From: Pseudomonas anguilliseptica
GTDB lineage: Bacteria; Pseudomonadota; Gammaproteobacteria; Pseudomonadales; Pseudomonadaceae
Assembly: GCF_900105355.1 (NCBI RefSeq)
Contig: NZ_FNSC01000001.1
Coordinates: 434,001-498,000 of the forward strand
Length of the DNA stretch: 64,000 bases
Direction: 5' to 3'
The notes beneath the pieces are model-generated. The model searched no databases and was not told where the DNA came from. It worked only from the letters and a program-made list of their open reading frames with translations. Both the position numbers and the translations under genes were made by a program. Shown here one piece after another: positions 10,200 through 19,116 of the stretch. Each line of letters begins with the position of its first letter. The first letter of the stretch is position 1.

Positions 10200-11437
10200 C
10201 AGGCCCCCTGACCGGCTTCGGCCGAGGCCAGTTTGACCGCCGGCAGCGCTGGCAGGCTGCAACGGTAGTCGGCCATTTCGGTGCTGATATTCTGGAAGTT
10301 GTTCGGCCCGTCGACGTTGATCATCCCCGCCTCACCGTTATTGATGCAGATCGCCCGATCAGCCGGCAGCTTGCCGTCGACCAGAATGTCGAGGTTGACG
10401 TAACCATCCCAGAGGATATCCGGCAGGCGACCATTCAAGCCGAACTGGCTGACCTTCAGCGCCTTCAGCTCCAGGTGATCCGGGCTTTCACCACCGGGGC
10501 CGAAGCGGTTGCCGTGGATATGAATGCCTTCCGGGTAGGGATCGAAACTCTCAGCCGTGGACAGGTCGGTATAGCCGGTACTGAAGTAGCTGCTGATGAT
10601 CACGTTGGCGGTCTTGTGGTTGCCAATGTCGTTGTCGAATACCTCGACATCATCGTTGGAGTTGATCACCACCCCGGAGCCTGCCGGCACGCTGGCTACC
10701 GGCGTGCCCTTGTGGCCGAAGTTCTTGTGGTTGTTGCCTTCGATCTTGTTACGGAACACCCGCGTAACCCGCCCGGCCTGTGGCAGGTTGGGCATGTTGA
10801 ACACCAGAATGCCGCCGGTATTGCCGGTGGCGACGTTGTCATACACGTCGGCGTCGATGGTGTTCTCGATCTCGATGCCGGCGACATTGCGCTCGGCGCG
10901 GCTGTTACGCACCACCACGTTGCGCGACTGGCCGACATAGATGCCGGCATCCGATGCGCCGATGGCCACCGCGCCGTCGATCAGGGTATTTTCGGTCTGC
11001 ACCGGGTAGATGCCGTAGGCGCCGTTCTCGGTGGCCGGGCCGTTGGTCCACTCGGTGCGCACGCGGCGGATAATGATGTTCTTACCGCCTACCACTTTCA
11101 GCGAGTCGCCCAGAGTGTCCTCAAAGGCGATGTCTTCGATGGTGAAGTCCGAGGCATCCACCAGCAGGCCTTCGGCACCGGATTTCTGCCCTTTGAAACT
11201 GAGGATGGTCTTGTCCATGCCCGCGCCCTTGATGGTCACGCCGCTGACTTTCAGGCTCAGGCTGCGGTCGAGCTGGTAGGTGCCGGCAGGAATCTCTATC
11301 ACGCTGCCGGGCTTGGCCTTGATCAGTTGGGTCTGCAGGTCTTTCTGGAAATCCAGATCGGCCACTGGGGCCGGTTCTTCGCTGCAGGCGGCAAGCAGCA
11401 CGGACAGGGCAAGCACGGAAAGCGGGGCAAGGCGCAT
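10199..11437 (-). CDS. Parallel beta-helix repeat lipoprotein (cytochrome partner)
   Basis: A 412-residue lipoprotein (signal ending LLAACSEEP). The body consists of short right-handed beta-helix rungs with repeating patterns such as GVTIKGAGMDKT, DFTIEDIAFEDT, NIIIRRVRTEW, NTLIDGAVAIG, NVVVRNSRAER, similar to pectate-lyase-type or NosD-type folds. A segment DDVEVFDNDIGNHKT follows, and the C-terminal 90 residues are less repetitive. It is translationally coupled to the downstream dihaem cytochrome. Members of this pair are conserved but have no assigned substrate; a role with a polysaccharide or metal cofactor would be guesswork. Confidence 0.85.
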   Translation of the reverse strand: MRLAPLSVLALSVLLAACSEEPAPVADLDFQKDLQTQLIKAKPGSVIEIPAGTYQLDRSLSLKVSGVTIKGAGMDKTILSFKGQKSGAEGLLVDASDFTIEDIAFEDTLGDSLKVVGGKNIIIRRVRTEWTNGPATENGAYGIYPVQTENTLIDGAVAIGASDAGIYVGQSRNVVVRNSRAERNVAGIEIENTIDADVYDNVATGNTGGILVFNMPNLPQAGRVTRVFRNKIEGNNHKNFGHKGTPVASVPAGSGVVINSNDDVEVFDNDIGNHKTANVIISSYFSTGYTDLSTAESFDPYPEGIHIHGNRFGPGGESPDHLELKALKVSQFGLNGRLPDILWDGYVNLDILVDGKLPADRAICINNGEAGMINVDGPNNFQNISTEMADYRCSLPALPAVKLASAEAGQGA

Positions 11438-11581
11438 GGCAATCTCCAGCGTATTCTTATTAAGTGGAACGATAGTACCAACTAATCAGAAAAAGCCAAG
11501 CCCTGCGCACGCCGCCCGACCAATAGCCCAGAGCGTCACGCATCCGTTACCATCGCCGGCAATTAAGCGAAGAGATGCGGC

Positions 11582-11758
11582 ATGTATATCTATCGATTGG
11601 TACTGATCCTGGTGGTGGGGATCTACCTGTTCTCCCCGGCCATCATGGACTGGTGGATCGACCCCAATGGGGCCTGGTACCGCCCCTATCTGCTGTGGCT
11701 GATCCTGATAGTCGTGACCTTCATTCTTCAGAGTCAGCGTGATGCCGATGAGCTCTGA
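11582..11758 (+). CDS. cbrX: Small membrane protein upstream of cbrA (CbrX-type)
   Basis: A 58-residue protein beginning MYIYRLVLILVVGIYLFSPA and ending SQRDADEL. Two hydrophobic stretches (about 5-20 and 37-50) predict a small inner-membrane protein. It sits just before cbrA, where Pseudomonas species carry a small coupled gene called cbrX. The name rests on position and size. Normally its end overlaps the cbrA start; here the overlap region is duplicated, so the stop is 59 bases before the cbrA ATG. Confidence 0.7.
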   Translation: MYIYRLVLILVVGIYLFSPAIMDWWIDPNGAWYRPYLLWLILIVVTFILQSQRDADEL

Positions 11759-11838
11759 CCTGCTGCGGCGCGACCTGCTTGAGCGCTCCTTCCCCTATTC
11801 GCTTCAGAGCCAACGTGATGCTGACGAGCTTTAGCCTG
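11726..11838 (+). repeat. Diverged direct repeat of the cbrX-end/cbrA-start overlap
   Basis: Segments 11726-11762 and 11802-11838 align without gaps at 30 of 37 positions, 76 bases apart. Both encode SQRDADEL followed by a stop in the cbrX frame, and both contain an ATG in the cbrA frame. This is an old tandem duplication of the coupling region between the two genes. Confidence 0.75.
11742..11834 (+). other. Possible 30-codon relay ORF between cbrX and cbrA
   Basis: An ATG at 11742 inside the end of cbrX opens a 30-codon frame (MPMSSDLLRRDLLERSFPYS, then LQSQRDADEL) that stops at 11832-11834, just inside cbrA. It overlaps both neighbours, so it could carry ribosomes from the cbrX stop to the cbrA start. 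No independent ribosome site is seen; translation is not established. Confidence 0.35.
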
Positions 11839-14772
11839 AGCCAGCTGATTCTGATCAGCGCTGCCTACCTTCTTATTCTGTTCGGCGTGGCCTGGATCAG
11901 TGAACACGGCCTGATTCCGCGCTGGGTGATTCGCCACCCGCTGACCTACACCCTGTCGCTCGGCGTCTACGCCAGCGCCTGGGCCTTCTACGGCACGGTG
12001 GGGTTGGCCTATCAGTACGGCTATGGCTTCCTCGCCAGCTACCTGGGGGTGTCCGGGGCGTTTCTGTTGGCGCCGGTGCTGCTCTACCCGATTTTGCGCA
12101 TTACCCGCACTTACCAGCTGTCATCGCTGGCCGACCTATTTGCCTTCCGTTTTCGCAGCACCTGGTCCGGCGCCCTGACCACGGTATTTATGCTGGTCGG
12201 CGTGTTGCCGTTGCTGGCCCTGCAGATTCAGGCAGTGGCGGACTCCATCGGCATCCTTACCCGCGAGCCGGTGCAGGAGCGCGTCGCCCTGGCCTATTGC
12301 GGGCTGAACATTCTGTTCACCATCCTGTTCGGCGCGCGGCATATCGCCACCCGCGAGAAACACGAAGGCCTGGTGTTCGCCATTGCCTTCGAGTCGGTGG
12401 TCAAGCTGGTGGCGATCAGCGTGATCGGCCTGTACGCCCTGTATGGCGTATTCGATGGCCCACAGGACCTGCAATCCTGGTTGGTGCAGAACCAGTCGTC
12501 GCTGACCAGCCTGCACACCCCGCTGCAGGAAGCCCCCTGGCGCACCCTGCTGCTGGTGTTCTTCGCCTCGGCCATCGTCATGCCGCACATGTATCACATG
12601 ACCTTTACCGAAAACCTCAACCCGCGCGCCATGGTCAGCGCCAGCTGGGGGCTGCCGCTGTTCCTGTTGCTGATGAGCCTGGCGGTACCGCTGATTCTCT
12701 GGGCCGGGCTGAAACTGGGCGCGACCACCAACCCGGAGTACTTCACCCTCGGCGTCGGCATTGCGGTCAACAGCCAGACTCTGGCACTGATTGCCTACGT
12801 CGGCGGCCTGTCAGCCTCCAGCGGTTTGATCATTGTCACCACCCTGGCGCTGTCCGGCATGGTGCTCAACCATGTGGTGTTACCGCTGTATCAGCCGCCG
12901 TCGGAAGGCAATATCTACCGCTGGCTGAAGTGGACACGCCGCGCGCTGATCCTGCTGATCATCATGGCCGGTTACGGCTTCTATCTATTACTCGGCGCCG
13001 AACAGGACCTGGCTAACCTGGGTGTCGTCGCCTTCGTCGCCACCCTGCAATTCCTCCCAGGCGTACTCTCGGTGCTGTACTGGCCGACCGCCAACCGCAA
13101 AGGCTATATCGCCGGGTTACTGGCGGGGGTCGGCGTGTGGGTAGTGAGCATGCTGTTGCCGATGCTCGGCAATCTACAGGGGCTGTACCTGCCCTGGTTC
13201 AACGTCATCTATGTACTGGATGACAGCAGCTGGCACCTGGCCGCCATCGGCTCGCTGGCGGCCAACGTACTGGTGTTCACTCTGGTGTCGCTATTTACCG
13301 AAGCCAGCCCGGAAGAAAAAAGCGCTGCCGAAGCCTGCGCCGTGGATAACGTGCGCCGCCCGCAACGCCGTGAACTGCTGGCCGCCTCGCCACAGGAATT
13401 TGCCGCGCAATTGGCCAAGCCCCTGGGCGCCAAGACCGCCCAGCATGAGGTCGAACAGGCCCTGCGCGACCTGCATTTGCCGTTCGACGAAGGCCGCCCC
13501 TACGCCCTGCGTCGCCTGCGTGACCGCATCGAAGCCAACCTCTCCGGGCTGATGGGTCCCAGTGTGGCCCAGGACATCGTCGAAACCTTCCTGCCTTATA
13601 AGGCCGGCAGCGAAACCTATGTCACCGAAGACATTCACTTTATCGAGAACCGCCTGGAGGACTACCACTCGCGCCTTACGGGCCTGGCCGCCGAGCTCGA
13701 CACCCTGCGCCGCTACCACCGCCAGACCCTACAGGAGTTGCCGATGGGCGTCTGCTCGCTGGCCAAGGATCAGGAGATTCTGATGTGGAACAAGGCCATG
13801 GAAGAACTCACCGAAATCCCCGCCCAGCGCGTGGTCGGTTCACGCCTGAACACCCTGGGCGAACCCTGGCGCGGCTTGCTGGAACGGTTTATCGAACTGC
13901 CCGACGAGCACTTGCACAAGCAGCGCCTGGCCCTCGACGGCCAGACCCGCTGGCTCAACCTGCACAAGGCGGCCATCGACGAGCCCCTGGCGCCGGGTAA
14001 CAGTGGCCTGGTGCTGCTGGTTGAAGACCTCACGGAAACCCAAATGCTCGAAGACAAGCTAGTGCATTCCGAGCGCCTGGCCTCCATCGGTCGCCTGGCC
14101 GCCGGGGTGGCACACGAAATCGGCAACCCGATCACCGGCATCGCCTGCCTGGCGCAGAACCTGCGCGAAGAGCGCGAAGGCGACCCCGAGCTGACCGAAA
14201 TCAGCGAGCAGATCATCGAGCAAACCAAACGCGTGTCGCGCATCGTCCAGTCGCTGATGAGCTTTGCCCATTCCGGCAGCCACCAGAACAGCGAGGAGCC
14301 GGTCTGTCTGGCCCAGGTCGCCCAGGACGCCATCGCCCTGCTGGCCCTCAACCGGCGCAGCGTCGAAGTGCAGTTCTTCAACCTCTGCGATTCCGACCAC
14401 TGGGTGGTGGGTGACCCGCAGCGCCTGGCCCAAGTACTGATCAACCTGCTCTCCAACGCCCGCGATGCCTCACCTGCAGGCAGTGCGATCCGGGTCAAGA
14501 GCGAACGTTTCGAGCACACCGTCGACCTGATCGTCGAAGACGAAGGCAGCGGTATTCCCAAGGCAATCATCGACCGCCTGTTCGAACCTTTCTTCACCAC
14601 CAAGGACCCGGGCAAAGGTACGGGACTGGGCCTTGCACTGGTCTATTCGATCGTGGAAGAGCATTATGGACAGATAACAATCGACAGCCCGGCCGACCCC
14701 GAGTTCCAACGCGGCACCCGCATTAGGGTCAGCCTGCCGAGGCATGTCGAGGCGACGTCCATAGCGACTTAA
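11818..14772 (+). CDS. cbrA: Sensor histidine kinase CbrA with SLC5-type transporter domain
   Basis: A 984-residue hybrid sensor that matches Pseudomonas CbrA in length and order. Residues 1-510 form a multi-pass sodium/solute-symporter-like (SLC5) domain, with the segment TREKHEGLVFAIAFESVVK and HMYHMTFTENLNPR. A linker and PAS-like region follow, then the kinase: His766 in AGVAHEIGNP, N box INLLSNARDAS, G1 EDEGSGIP, F box FEPFFTTK, G2 GTGLGLAL. It phosphorylates CbrB and controls carbon/nitrogen balance and catabolite repression; histidine transport by this domain is known in relatives. The start at 11818 fits the family N-terminus (LTSFSLSQLILISAAY); a TTG 39 bases earlier is unlikely. No strong ribosome site precedes it, which agrees with coupling to upstream translation. 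Confidence 0.95.
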   Translation: MLTSFSLSQLILISAAYLLILFGVAWISEHGLIPRWVIRHPLTYTLSLGVYASAWAFYGTVGLAYQYGYGFLASYLGVSGAFLLAPVLLYPILRITRTYQLSSLADLFAFRFRSTWSGALTTVFMLVGVLPLLALQIQAVADSIGILTREPVQERVALAYCGLNILFTILFGARHIATREKHEGLVFAIAFESVVKLVAISVIGLYALYGVFDGPQDLQSWLVQNQSSLTSLHTPLQEAPWRTLLLVFFASAIVMPHMYHMTFTENLNPRAMVSASWGLPLFLLLMSLAVPLILWAGLKLGATTNPEYFTLGVGIAVNSQTLALIAYVGGLSASSGLIIVTTLALSGMVLNHVVLPLYQPPSEGNIYRWLKWTRRALILLIIMAGYGFYLLLGAEQDLANLGVVAFVATLQFLPGVLSVLYWPTANRKGYIAGLLAGVGVWVVSMLLPMLGNLQGLYLPWFNVIYVLDDSSWHLAAIGSLAANVLVFTLVSLFTEASPEEKSAAEACAVDNVRRPQRRELLAASPQEFAAQLAKPLGAKTAQHEVEQALRDLHLPFDEGRPYALRRLRDRIEANLSGLMGPSVAQDIVETFLPYKAGSETYVTEDIHFIENRLEDYHSRLTGLAAELDTLRRYHRQTLQELPMGVCSLAKDQEILMWNKAMEELTEIPAQRVVGSRLNTLGEPWRGLLERFIELPDEHLHKQRLALDGQTRWLNLHKAAIDEPLAPGNSGLVLLVEDLTETQMLEDKLVHSERLASIGRLAAGVAHEIGNPITGIACLAQNLREEREGDPELTEISEQIIEQTKRVSRIVQSLMSFAHSGSHQNSEEPVCLAQVAQDAIALLALNRRSVEVQFFNLCDSDHWVVGDPQRLAQVLINLLSNARDASPAGSAIRVKSERFEHTVDLIVEDEGSGIPKAIIDRLFEPFFTTKDPGKGTGLGLALVYSIVEEHYGQITIDSPADPEFQRGTRIRVSLPRHVEATSIAT

Positions 14773-14848
14773 ACCAGCTACCAGCGAGCATGCCTGCCAG
14801 GCCCTTTAGCCCAGCGACATGCCCCGAGACCGTCGAGAGACCGAATTG

Positions 14849-16276
14849 ATGCCTCATATTTTGATCGTCGAAGACGAAACCATTATCCGCTCAGCCTTGC
14901 GTCGCCTGCTGGAACGTAACCAATACGAAGTCAGCGAAGCCGGCTCGGTGCAGGAAGCGCAAGAACGCTTCAGCATTCCCAGCTTCGACCTGATTGTCAG
15001 CGACCTGCGCCTACCCGGCGCACCCGGCACCGAGTTGATCAAGCTCGGCCAGGGCACGCCGGTGCTGATCATGACCAGTTACGCCAGCCTGCGCTCGGCG
15101 GTCGACTCGATGAAGATGGGCGCGGTCGACTACATCGCCAAACCCTTCGACCACGACGAAATGCTCCAGGCCGTGGCGCGCATCCTGCGCGATCACCAAC
15201 AGGCCAAGAGCCCGCCAGCACCCGCAACCAGCACGGCAAAAGCCAGCGCCGACAAGGTGGTGGACAACAGCAATGGCGAAATCGGCATCATCGGCTCCTG
15301 CGCCGCCATGCAGGAGATGTACAGCAAGATTCGCAAGGTCGCGCCCACTGACTCCAACGTGCTGATTCAGGGCGAGTCCGGCACCGGTAAAGAGCTGGTC
15401 GCCCGCGCCCTGCACAACCTCTCGCGTCGCGCCAAAGCGCCGCTGATTTCGGTGAACTGCGCCGCCATCCCGGAATCGCTGATCGAGTCCGAACTGTTTG
15501 GCCACGAGAAAGGTGCCTTTACCGGCGCCAGCGCCGGCCGTGCAGGCCTGGTGGAAGCCGCCGATGGCGGTACCCTGTTCCTCGATGAAATTGGCGAGCT
15601 GCCCCTGGAAGCTCAAGCGCGTCTGTTACGCGTGTTGCAGGAGGGTGAGATTCGCCGGGTTGGTTCGGTGCAATCGCAGAAGGTCGATGTACGCCTGATC
15701 GCCGCGACCCACCGCGACCTGAAAACCCTGTCGAAGATCGGCCAGTTCCGTGAAGACCTGTATTACCGCCTGCACGTGATAGCCCTGAAACTGCCACCGC
15801 TGCGTGAGCGCGGGGCGGACGTGATCGAAATCGCCCGCGCCTTCCTGATCCGTCAGAGCACTCGCCAGGGTCGCCTCGACCTGAGCTTTGCCAGCGACGC
15901 CGAACAGGCCATCCGCCAATACCCCTGGCCGGGCAACGTGCGCGAACTGGAGAATGCCATCGAGCGCGCGGTAATCCTCTGCGAAGGCAACAGCATCTCA
16001 GCCGAACTGCTGGGCATCGATATCGAGCTGGATGACCTGGAAGACGATTTCACTGGTCTGCCCGCGCAAAGCGGCGGCCTGGGGCATGAACCGAGCGAAC
16101 CGACCGAAGACCTGTCACTGGAAGACTACTTTCAGCACTTCGTACTGGAACACCAGGACCATATGACCGAGACCGAACTGGCACGCAAACTCGGTATCAG
16201 CCGCAAGTGCTTGTGGGAACGCCGCCAGCGCCTGGGCATTCCACGGCGCAAATCCTCGGGCGCAACCGCAGGCTAG
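14849..16276 (+). CDS. cbrB: Sigma-54-dependent response regulator CbrB
   Basis: A 475-residue NtrC-type activator. The receiver domain has Asp52 (SDLRLPG) with acidic residues Glu8/Asp9. The AAA+ domain has Walker A GESGTGKE and the sigma-54 contact loop GAFTGA. The C-terminus has a Fis-type helix-turn-helix, [20 protein letters not shown]. It is activated by CbrA and drives sigma-54 transcription of crcZ, whose promoter and likely CbrB site follow directly. The ATG at 14849 gives the family N-terminus [10 protein letters not shown]; the frame is open 30 bases further upstream. The 76-base gap after cbrA holds nothing else that I recognise. Confidence 0.95.
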   Translation: MPHILIVEDETIIRSALRRLLERNQYEVSEAGSVQEAQERFSIPSFDLIVSDLRLPGAPGTELIKLGQGTPVLIMTSYASLRSAVDSMKMGAVDYIAKPFDHDEMLQAVARILRDHQQAKSPPAPATSTAKASADKVVDNSNGEIGIIGSCAAMQEMYSKIRKVAPTDSNVLIQGESGTGKELVARALHNLSRRAKAPLISVNCAAIPESLIESELFGHEKGAFTGASAGRAGLVEAADGGTLFLDEIGELPLEAQARLLRVLQEGEIRRVGSVQSQKVDVRLIAATHRDLKTLSKIGQFREDLYYRLHVIALKLPPLRERGADVIEIARAFLIRQSTRQGRLDLSFASDAEQAIRQYPWPGNVRELENAIERAVILCEGNSISAELLGIDIELDDLEDDFTGLPAQSGGLGHEPSEPTEDLSLEDYFQHFVLEHQDHMTETELARKLGISRKCLWERRQRLGIPRRKSSGATAG

Positions 16277-16323
16277 AGCACTGCGCGTAGGTGACAGATA
16301 TACGCGCAAGAGGTTCCACAGTC

Positions 16324-16349
16324 TGTTACCCATTCAACACTTAGTAACA
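16324..16349. promoter_or_regulatory. Probable CbrB binding site (palindrome)
   Basis: A palindrome TGTTAC-N14-GTAACA (half-sites 16324-16329 and 16344-16349) lies about 100 bases upstream of the sigma-54 promoter of crcZ. This spacing suits an enhancer-binding activator and the pattern matches the described CbrB upstream site. A further GGTAAC half-site occurs at 16365-16370. Confidence 0.75.
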
Positions 16350-16351
16350 AA

Positions 16352-16387
16352 AGCCGGGTCTTATGGTAACGAGAACCCGGCTTTTTT
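16352..16387 (+). terminator. Rho-independent terminator of cbrB
   Basis: An 8-bp stem AGCCGGGT (16352-16359) with ACCCGGCT (16375-16382), followed by a T run to 16387. It ends the cbrA-cbrB transcript and lies between the CbrB site and the crcZ promoter. Confidence 0.8.
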
Positions 16388-16447
16388 ATGCCACCCCACC
16401 TCTCCAACCACAGCTCAAGGCCTTGTTTTTAAAGGAGTTGCAAAAAC

Positions 16448-16463
16448 TGGCACGGGTTCTGCT
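16448..16463 (+). promoter_or_regulatory. Sigma-54 (RpoN) promoter of crcZ
   Basis: TGGCACGGGTTCTGCT fits the -24/-12 pattern TGGCAC-N5-TTGCW, with GG at 16449-16450 and GC at 16461-16462 correctly spaced and one mismatch in the -12 box. The predicted start of transcription is about 16473-16474. Confidence 0.85.
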
Positions 16464-16472
16464 TTATTGCTG

Positions 16473-16850
16473 GCACAACAACAATAACAAGCACGTTCCA
16501 AACCTAATAAAAATAAGACGTACCGACTCCAGCACAATAAAAACAACAACGCGGAGGCGCAGCTAACTGATTCTTTTGGAAAGGAATTGCCTTTGGGGTT
16601 CGCCCCAAAACCAGGCCGAGAATAATAAAACTGCCCTAAGGCAGCGCCAGAACTGGTTGGGTCACTGTGTGATCATGGCAGCGTCAGCATCCAAAGAAAT
16701 CCGTTTGCTCTTGATTCCCAGCTTGGGAAATTTTCCCAAAGTCCTTGACTGGATGGAACGGGTAAATCAACAAAAACAACAAGCCCGCCATAATAATAAA
16801 AAAAGAGCACGCACCAATTTGGGGGGGAGCTTCGGCTCCCCCAGTCGCTT
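16473..16850 (+). ncRNA. crcZ: CrcZ small regulatory RNA
   Basis: The interval between cbrB and pcnB starts, just after the sigma-54 promoter, with GCACAACAACAATAACAAGC, the expected CrcZ 5' end. It carries at least five A-rich CA motifs of the AANAANAA type (near 16475, 16505, 16537, 16619 and two close together at 16764-16800). These bind Hfq/Crc and so relieve translational repression of catabolic mRNAs. Length is about 370-380 nt, similar to P. putida CrcZ. The 3' end is set at the GC hairpin 16823-16842. ORFs here are short and unconvincing. Confidence 0.92.
16823..16842 (+). terminator. Terminal hairpin of CrcZ
   Basis: GGGGGAGC (16823-16830), TTCG loop, GCTCCCCC (16835-16842): a perfect 8-bp stem. 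The T run after it is poor (AGTCGCTT), so the exact end, or some read-through into pcnB, is uncertain. Confidence 0.6.
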
Positions 16851-16976
16851 CAAACTGCCCGCCTGTAGCAGTCTCCCGCCGTTTCCTGCATCAAACCCCG
16901 ACTCAATGCTAGAATCCGCGCCATTCCTGCGGCCGGCATATACTCTGGCCAGTCATTTAGTCAAACAGTGCCTCCC

Positions 16977-18383
16977 ATGCTGAAAAAGCTGTTCAAGTCC
17001 TTTCGTACCCCCATCCGCCGTGGCAAACACTCGCACAGCACGCCCGAAGTGTTGAGCCGCAGCCAGCACCCTATCGAGCGCGGTGAAATCAGCCGCTACG
17101 CCATCAGCGTGGTCGAACGTCTGCAACAGGCCGGCTACCAGGCGTATCTGGTCGGTGGTTGCGTGCGCGACCTGCTGCTGGATATCGACCCCAAGGATTT
17201 CGACGTGGCCACCAGCGCCACACCGGAACAGGTGCGTGCCGAGTTCCGTAACGCCCGGGTAATTGGTCGGCGCTTCAAGCTGGTCCACGTGCATTTCGGC
17301 CGCGAGATCATCGAAGTCGCGACCTTCCGCGCCAATCACCCCGAAGGTGATGAAGAAGAGAACAGCAACCTGTCCTCACGCAACGAGAGCGGCCGCATCC
17401 TGCGCGACAACGTGTATGGCAGCCTGGAAGACGATGCCCAGCGCCGCGACTTCACCATCAATGCGCTGTATTACGACCCGAGCACCGAGCGCATTCTCGA
17501 CTACGCCAATGGCGTGCACGACATTCGCAATCACCTGATCCGCCTGATCGGTGACCCAACCCAGCGCTACCAGGAAGACCCGGTGCGTATGCTGCGCGCA
17601 GTGCGTTTCGCCGCAAAACTGGATTTCGACATCGAAAAACACAGTGCAGCGCCGATCTACAAACTGGCTCCGCTGCTCGGCGGCATCCCCGCCGCACGCC
17701 TGTTTGATGAAGTGCTCAAGCTGTTTCTCGCCGGCTACGCGGTGTACACCTACGAGCTGCTGGTGGATTACGGGCTGTTCGGCCAGCTGTTCCCGGCCAG
17801 CGCCGAGGCGCTGAAACTCAACCCGGACTACACCGACCAGTTGATCCGTAACGCGCTGGACAACACCGATCTACGTATTCATCAGGGCAAGACTGTTACT
17901 CCGGCCTTCCTCCTTGCGGCGCTACTCTGGCCAGCCCTGCCGGCCCGCGTGATCAAGCTGCAGGATCGAGGCATGCCGCCAATCCCAGCCATGCAGGAAG
18001 CTGCTCACGAGCTGATCAGCGAGCAATGCCAGCGCATCGCCGTACCCAAACGCTTCACCATGCCGATCCGCGAAATCTGGGATATGCAGGAACGCCTGCC
18101 ACGCCGCAGCGGCAAACGTGCCGACATGCTGCTGGAAAATCCACGCTTTCGCGCCGGTTACGACTTCCTGCTGCTGCGTGAAAGCGCTGGCGAGCAAACC
18201 GGCGGCCTCGGCGACTGGTGGACCCGCTATCAGGACGTCAGCGACAGCGAGCGGCGCAATATGATCCGCGACCTCAGCAGCAAGGACGACGGCCCCGGCG
18301 CGCCGCGCAAACGCAAGCGCAGCAACAACAAGCGCAAACGCGGCCCCGCCAGTGACACCGCCAGCCCCGCCGCGAGTGAATAA
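16977..18383 (+). CDS. pcnB: Poly(A) polymerase I
   Basis: A 468-residue class II nucleotidyltransferase that adds poly(A) tails to RNA and so speeds its decay. The signature LVGGCVRDLLL (about 59-69) is followed by the metal-binding DFDVATSAT. The tail after about residue 435 is a basic K/R-rich stretch (RKRKRSNNKRKRG). The ATG start (MLKKLFKSFRTP) matches the family; a GTG 9 bases upstream is an alternative. It overlaps folK by one base. Its place after crcZ is the conserved Pseudomonas order. Confidence 0.95.
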   Translation: MLKKLFKSFRTPIRRGKHSHSTPEVLSRSQHPIERGEISRYAISVVERLQQAGYQAYLVGGCVRDLLLDIDPKDFDVATSATPEQVRAEFRNARVIGRRFKLVHVHFGREIIEVATFRANHPEGDEEENSNLSSRNESGRILRDNVYGSLEDDAQRRDFTINALYYDPSTERILDYANGVHDIRNHLIRLIGDPTQRYQEDPVRMLRAVRFAAKLDFDIEKHSAAPIYKLAPLLGGIPAARLFDEVLKLFLAGYAVYTYELLVDYGLFGQLFPASAEALKLNPDYTDQLIRNALDNTDLRIHQGKTVTPAFLLAALLWPALPARVIKLQDRGMPPIPAMQEAAHELISEQCQRIAVPKRFTMPIREIWDMQERLPRRSGKRADMLLENPRFRAGYDFLLLRESAGEQTGGLGDWWTRYQDVSDSERRNMIRDLSSKDDGPGAPRKRKRSNNKRKRGPASDTASPAASE

Positions 18384-18880
18384 TGGAGCGCGTGTATATC
18401 GGCCTGGGCAGTAACCTGGCCACTCCACTCGAACAACTGCGCAGCGCCCTGGCCGCACTGGCCGCACTGCCACACACAAGCCTGGCCGCCCAATCATCTT
18501 TCTATGCCAGCGACCCACTAGGCCCTGCGGATCAGCCGCGCTACGTCAATGCCGTCGCTGCGCTGGATACCGAACTCAGTCCGCTGGTCCTGCTCGATGC
18601 GCTGCAAACCATCGAGCTGGAACAGGGCCGCACGCGCAAGGCCGAACGCTGGGGGTCACGCACCCTCGATCTGGATATCCTGCTGTTCGGTGAACGCCAG
18701 CTGGATGAGCCACGCCTGACCGTGCCGCACTACCATATGCACGCCCGTGCTTTTGTCCTCTACCCGCTGGCCGAGATCGCCCCTGACCTACAGCTGCCGG
18801 ATGGCCGAACACTGGCTGAGCTGCTTGATGCCTGCCCTTACAGAGGACTGGAGCGCCTCAGCGCAGCAGAGCTGACCTGA
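18383..18880 (+). CDS. folK: 6-hydroxymethyl-7,8-dihydropterin pyrophosphokinase
   Basis: A 165-residue HPPK enzyme of folate synthesis, which transfers pyrophosphate from ATP to 6-hydroxymethyldihydropterin. It shows IGLGSNLATP at the N-terminus, the signature RTLDLDILLFG (about 92-102), and VPHYHMHARAFVLYPL near the end. The start overlaps the pcnB stop as TAATG, so the two are coupled. Normal length for the family. Confidence 0.95.
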   Translation: MERVYIGLGSNLATPLEQLRSALAALAALPHTSLAAQSSFYASDPLGPADQPRYVNAVAALDTELSPLVLLDALQTIELEQGRTRKAERWGSRTLDLDILLFGERQLDEPRLTVPHYHMHARAFVLYPLAEIAPDLQLPDGRTLAELLDACPYRGLERLSAAELT

Positions 18881-18988
18881 AAGCAGGGCGATCTCGACTG
18901 CCGGGTCATGCAGCCGCTGCAGCACTAACCCCGGCGGCCAGTCGGTACATTGGCGGTAACGCCAGTAACAGGCCGGTAACACCTGCAA

Positions 18989-19019
18989 TTGACTTCGAGC
19001 CCCCCCATCAGGACTATAG
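18989..19019 (+). promoter_or_regulatory. Possible sigma-70 promoter before panB
   Basis: TTGACT at 18989-18994 with a weak -10-like ACTATA/CTATAG at 19013-19019 in the 236-base gap between folK and panB. The -35 is good, the -10 is poor. Nothing else in this gap is recognisable. Confidence 0.25.
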
Positions 19020-19116
19020 GCGTCCCGTTGCCCCGCACCGGTGCAATTCGAGGCCAATGCAGGCCAACTTGAAGCAGCACAACTGCTGACTGAACGCCTG
19101 AGTGAGGACAGTTTTC

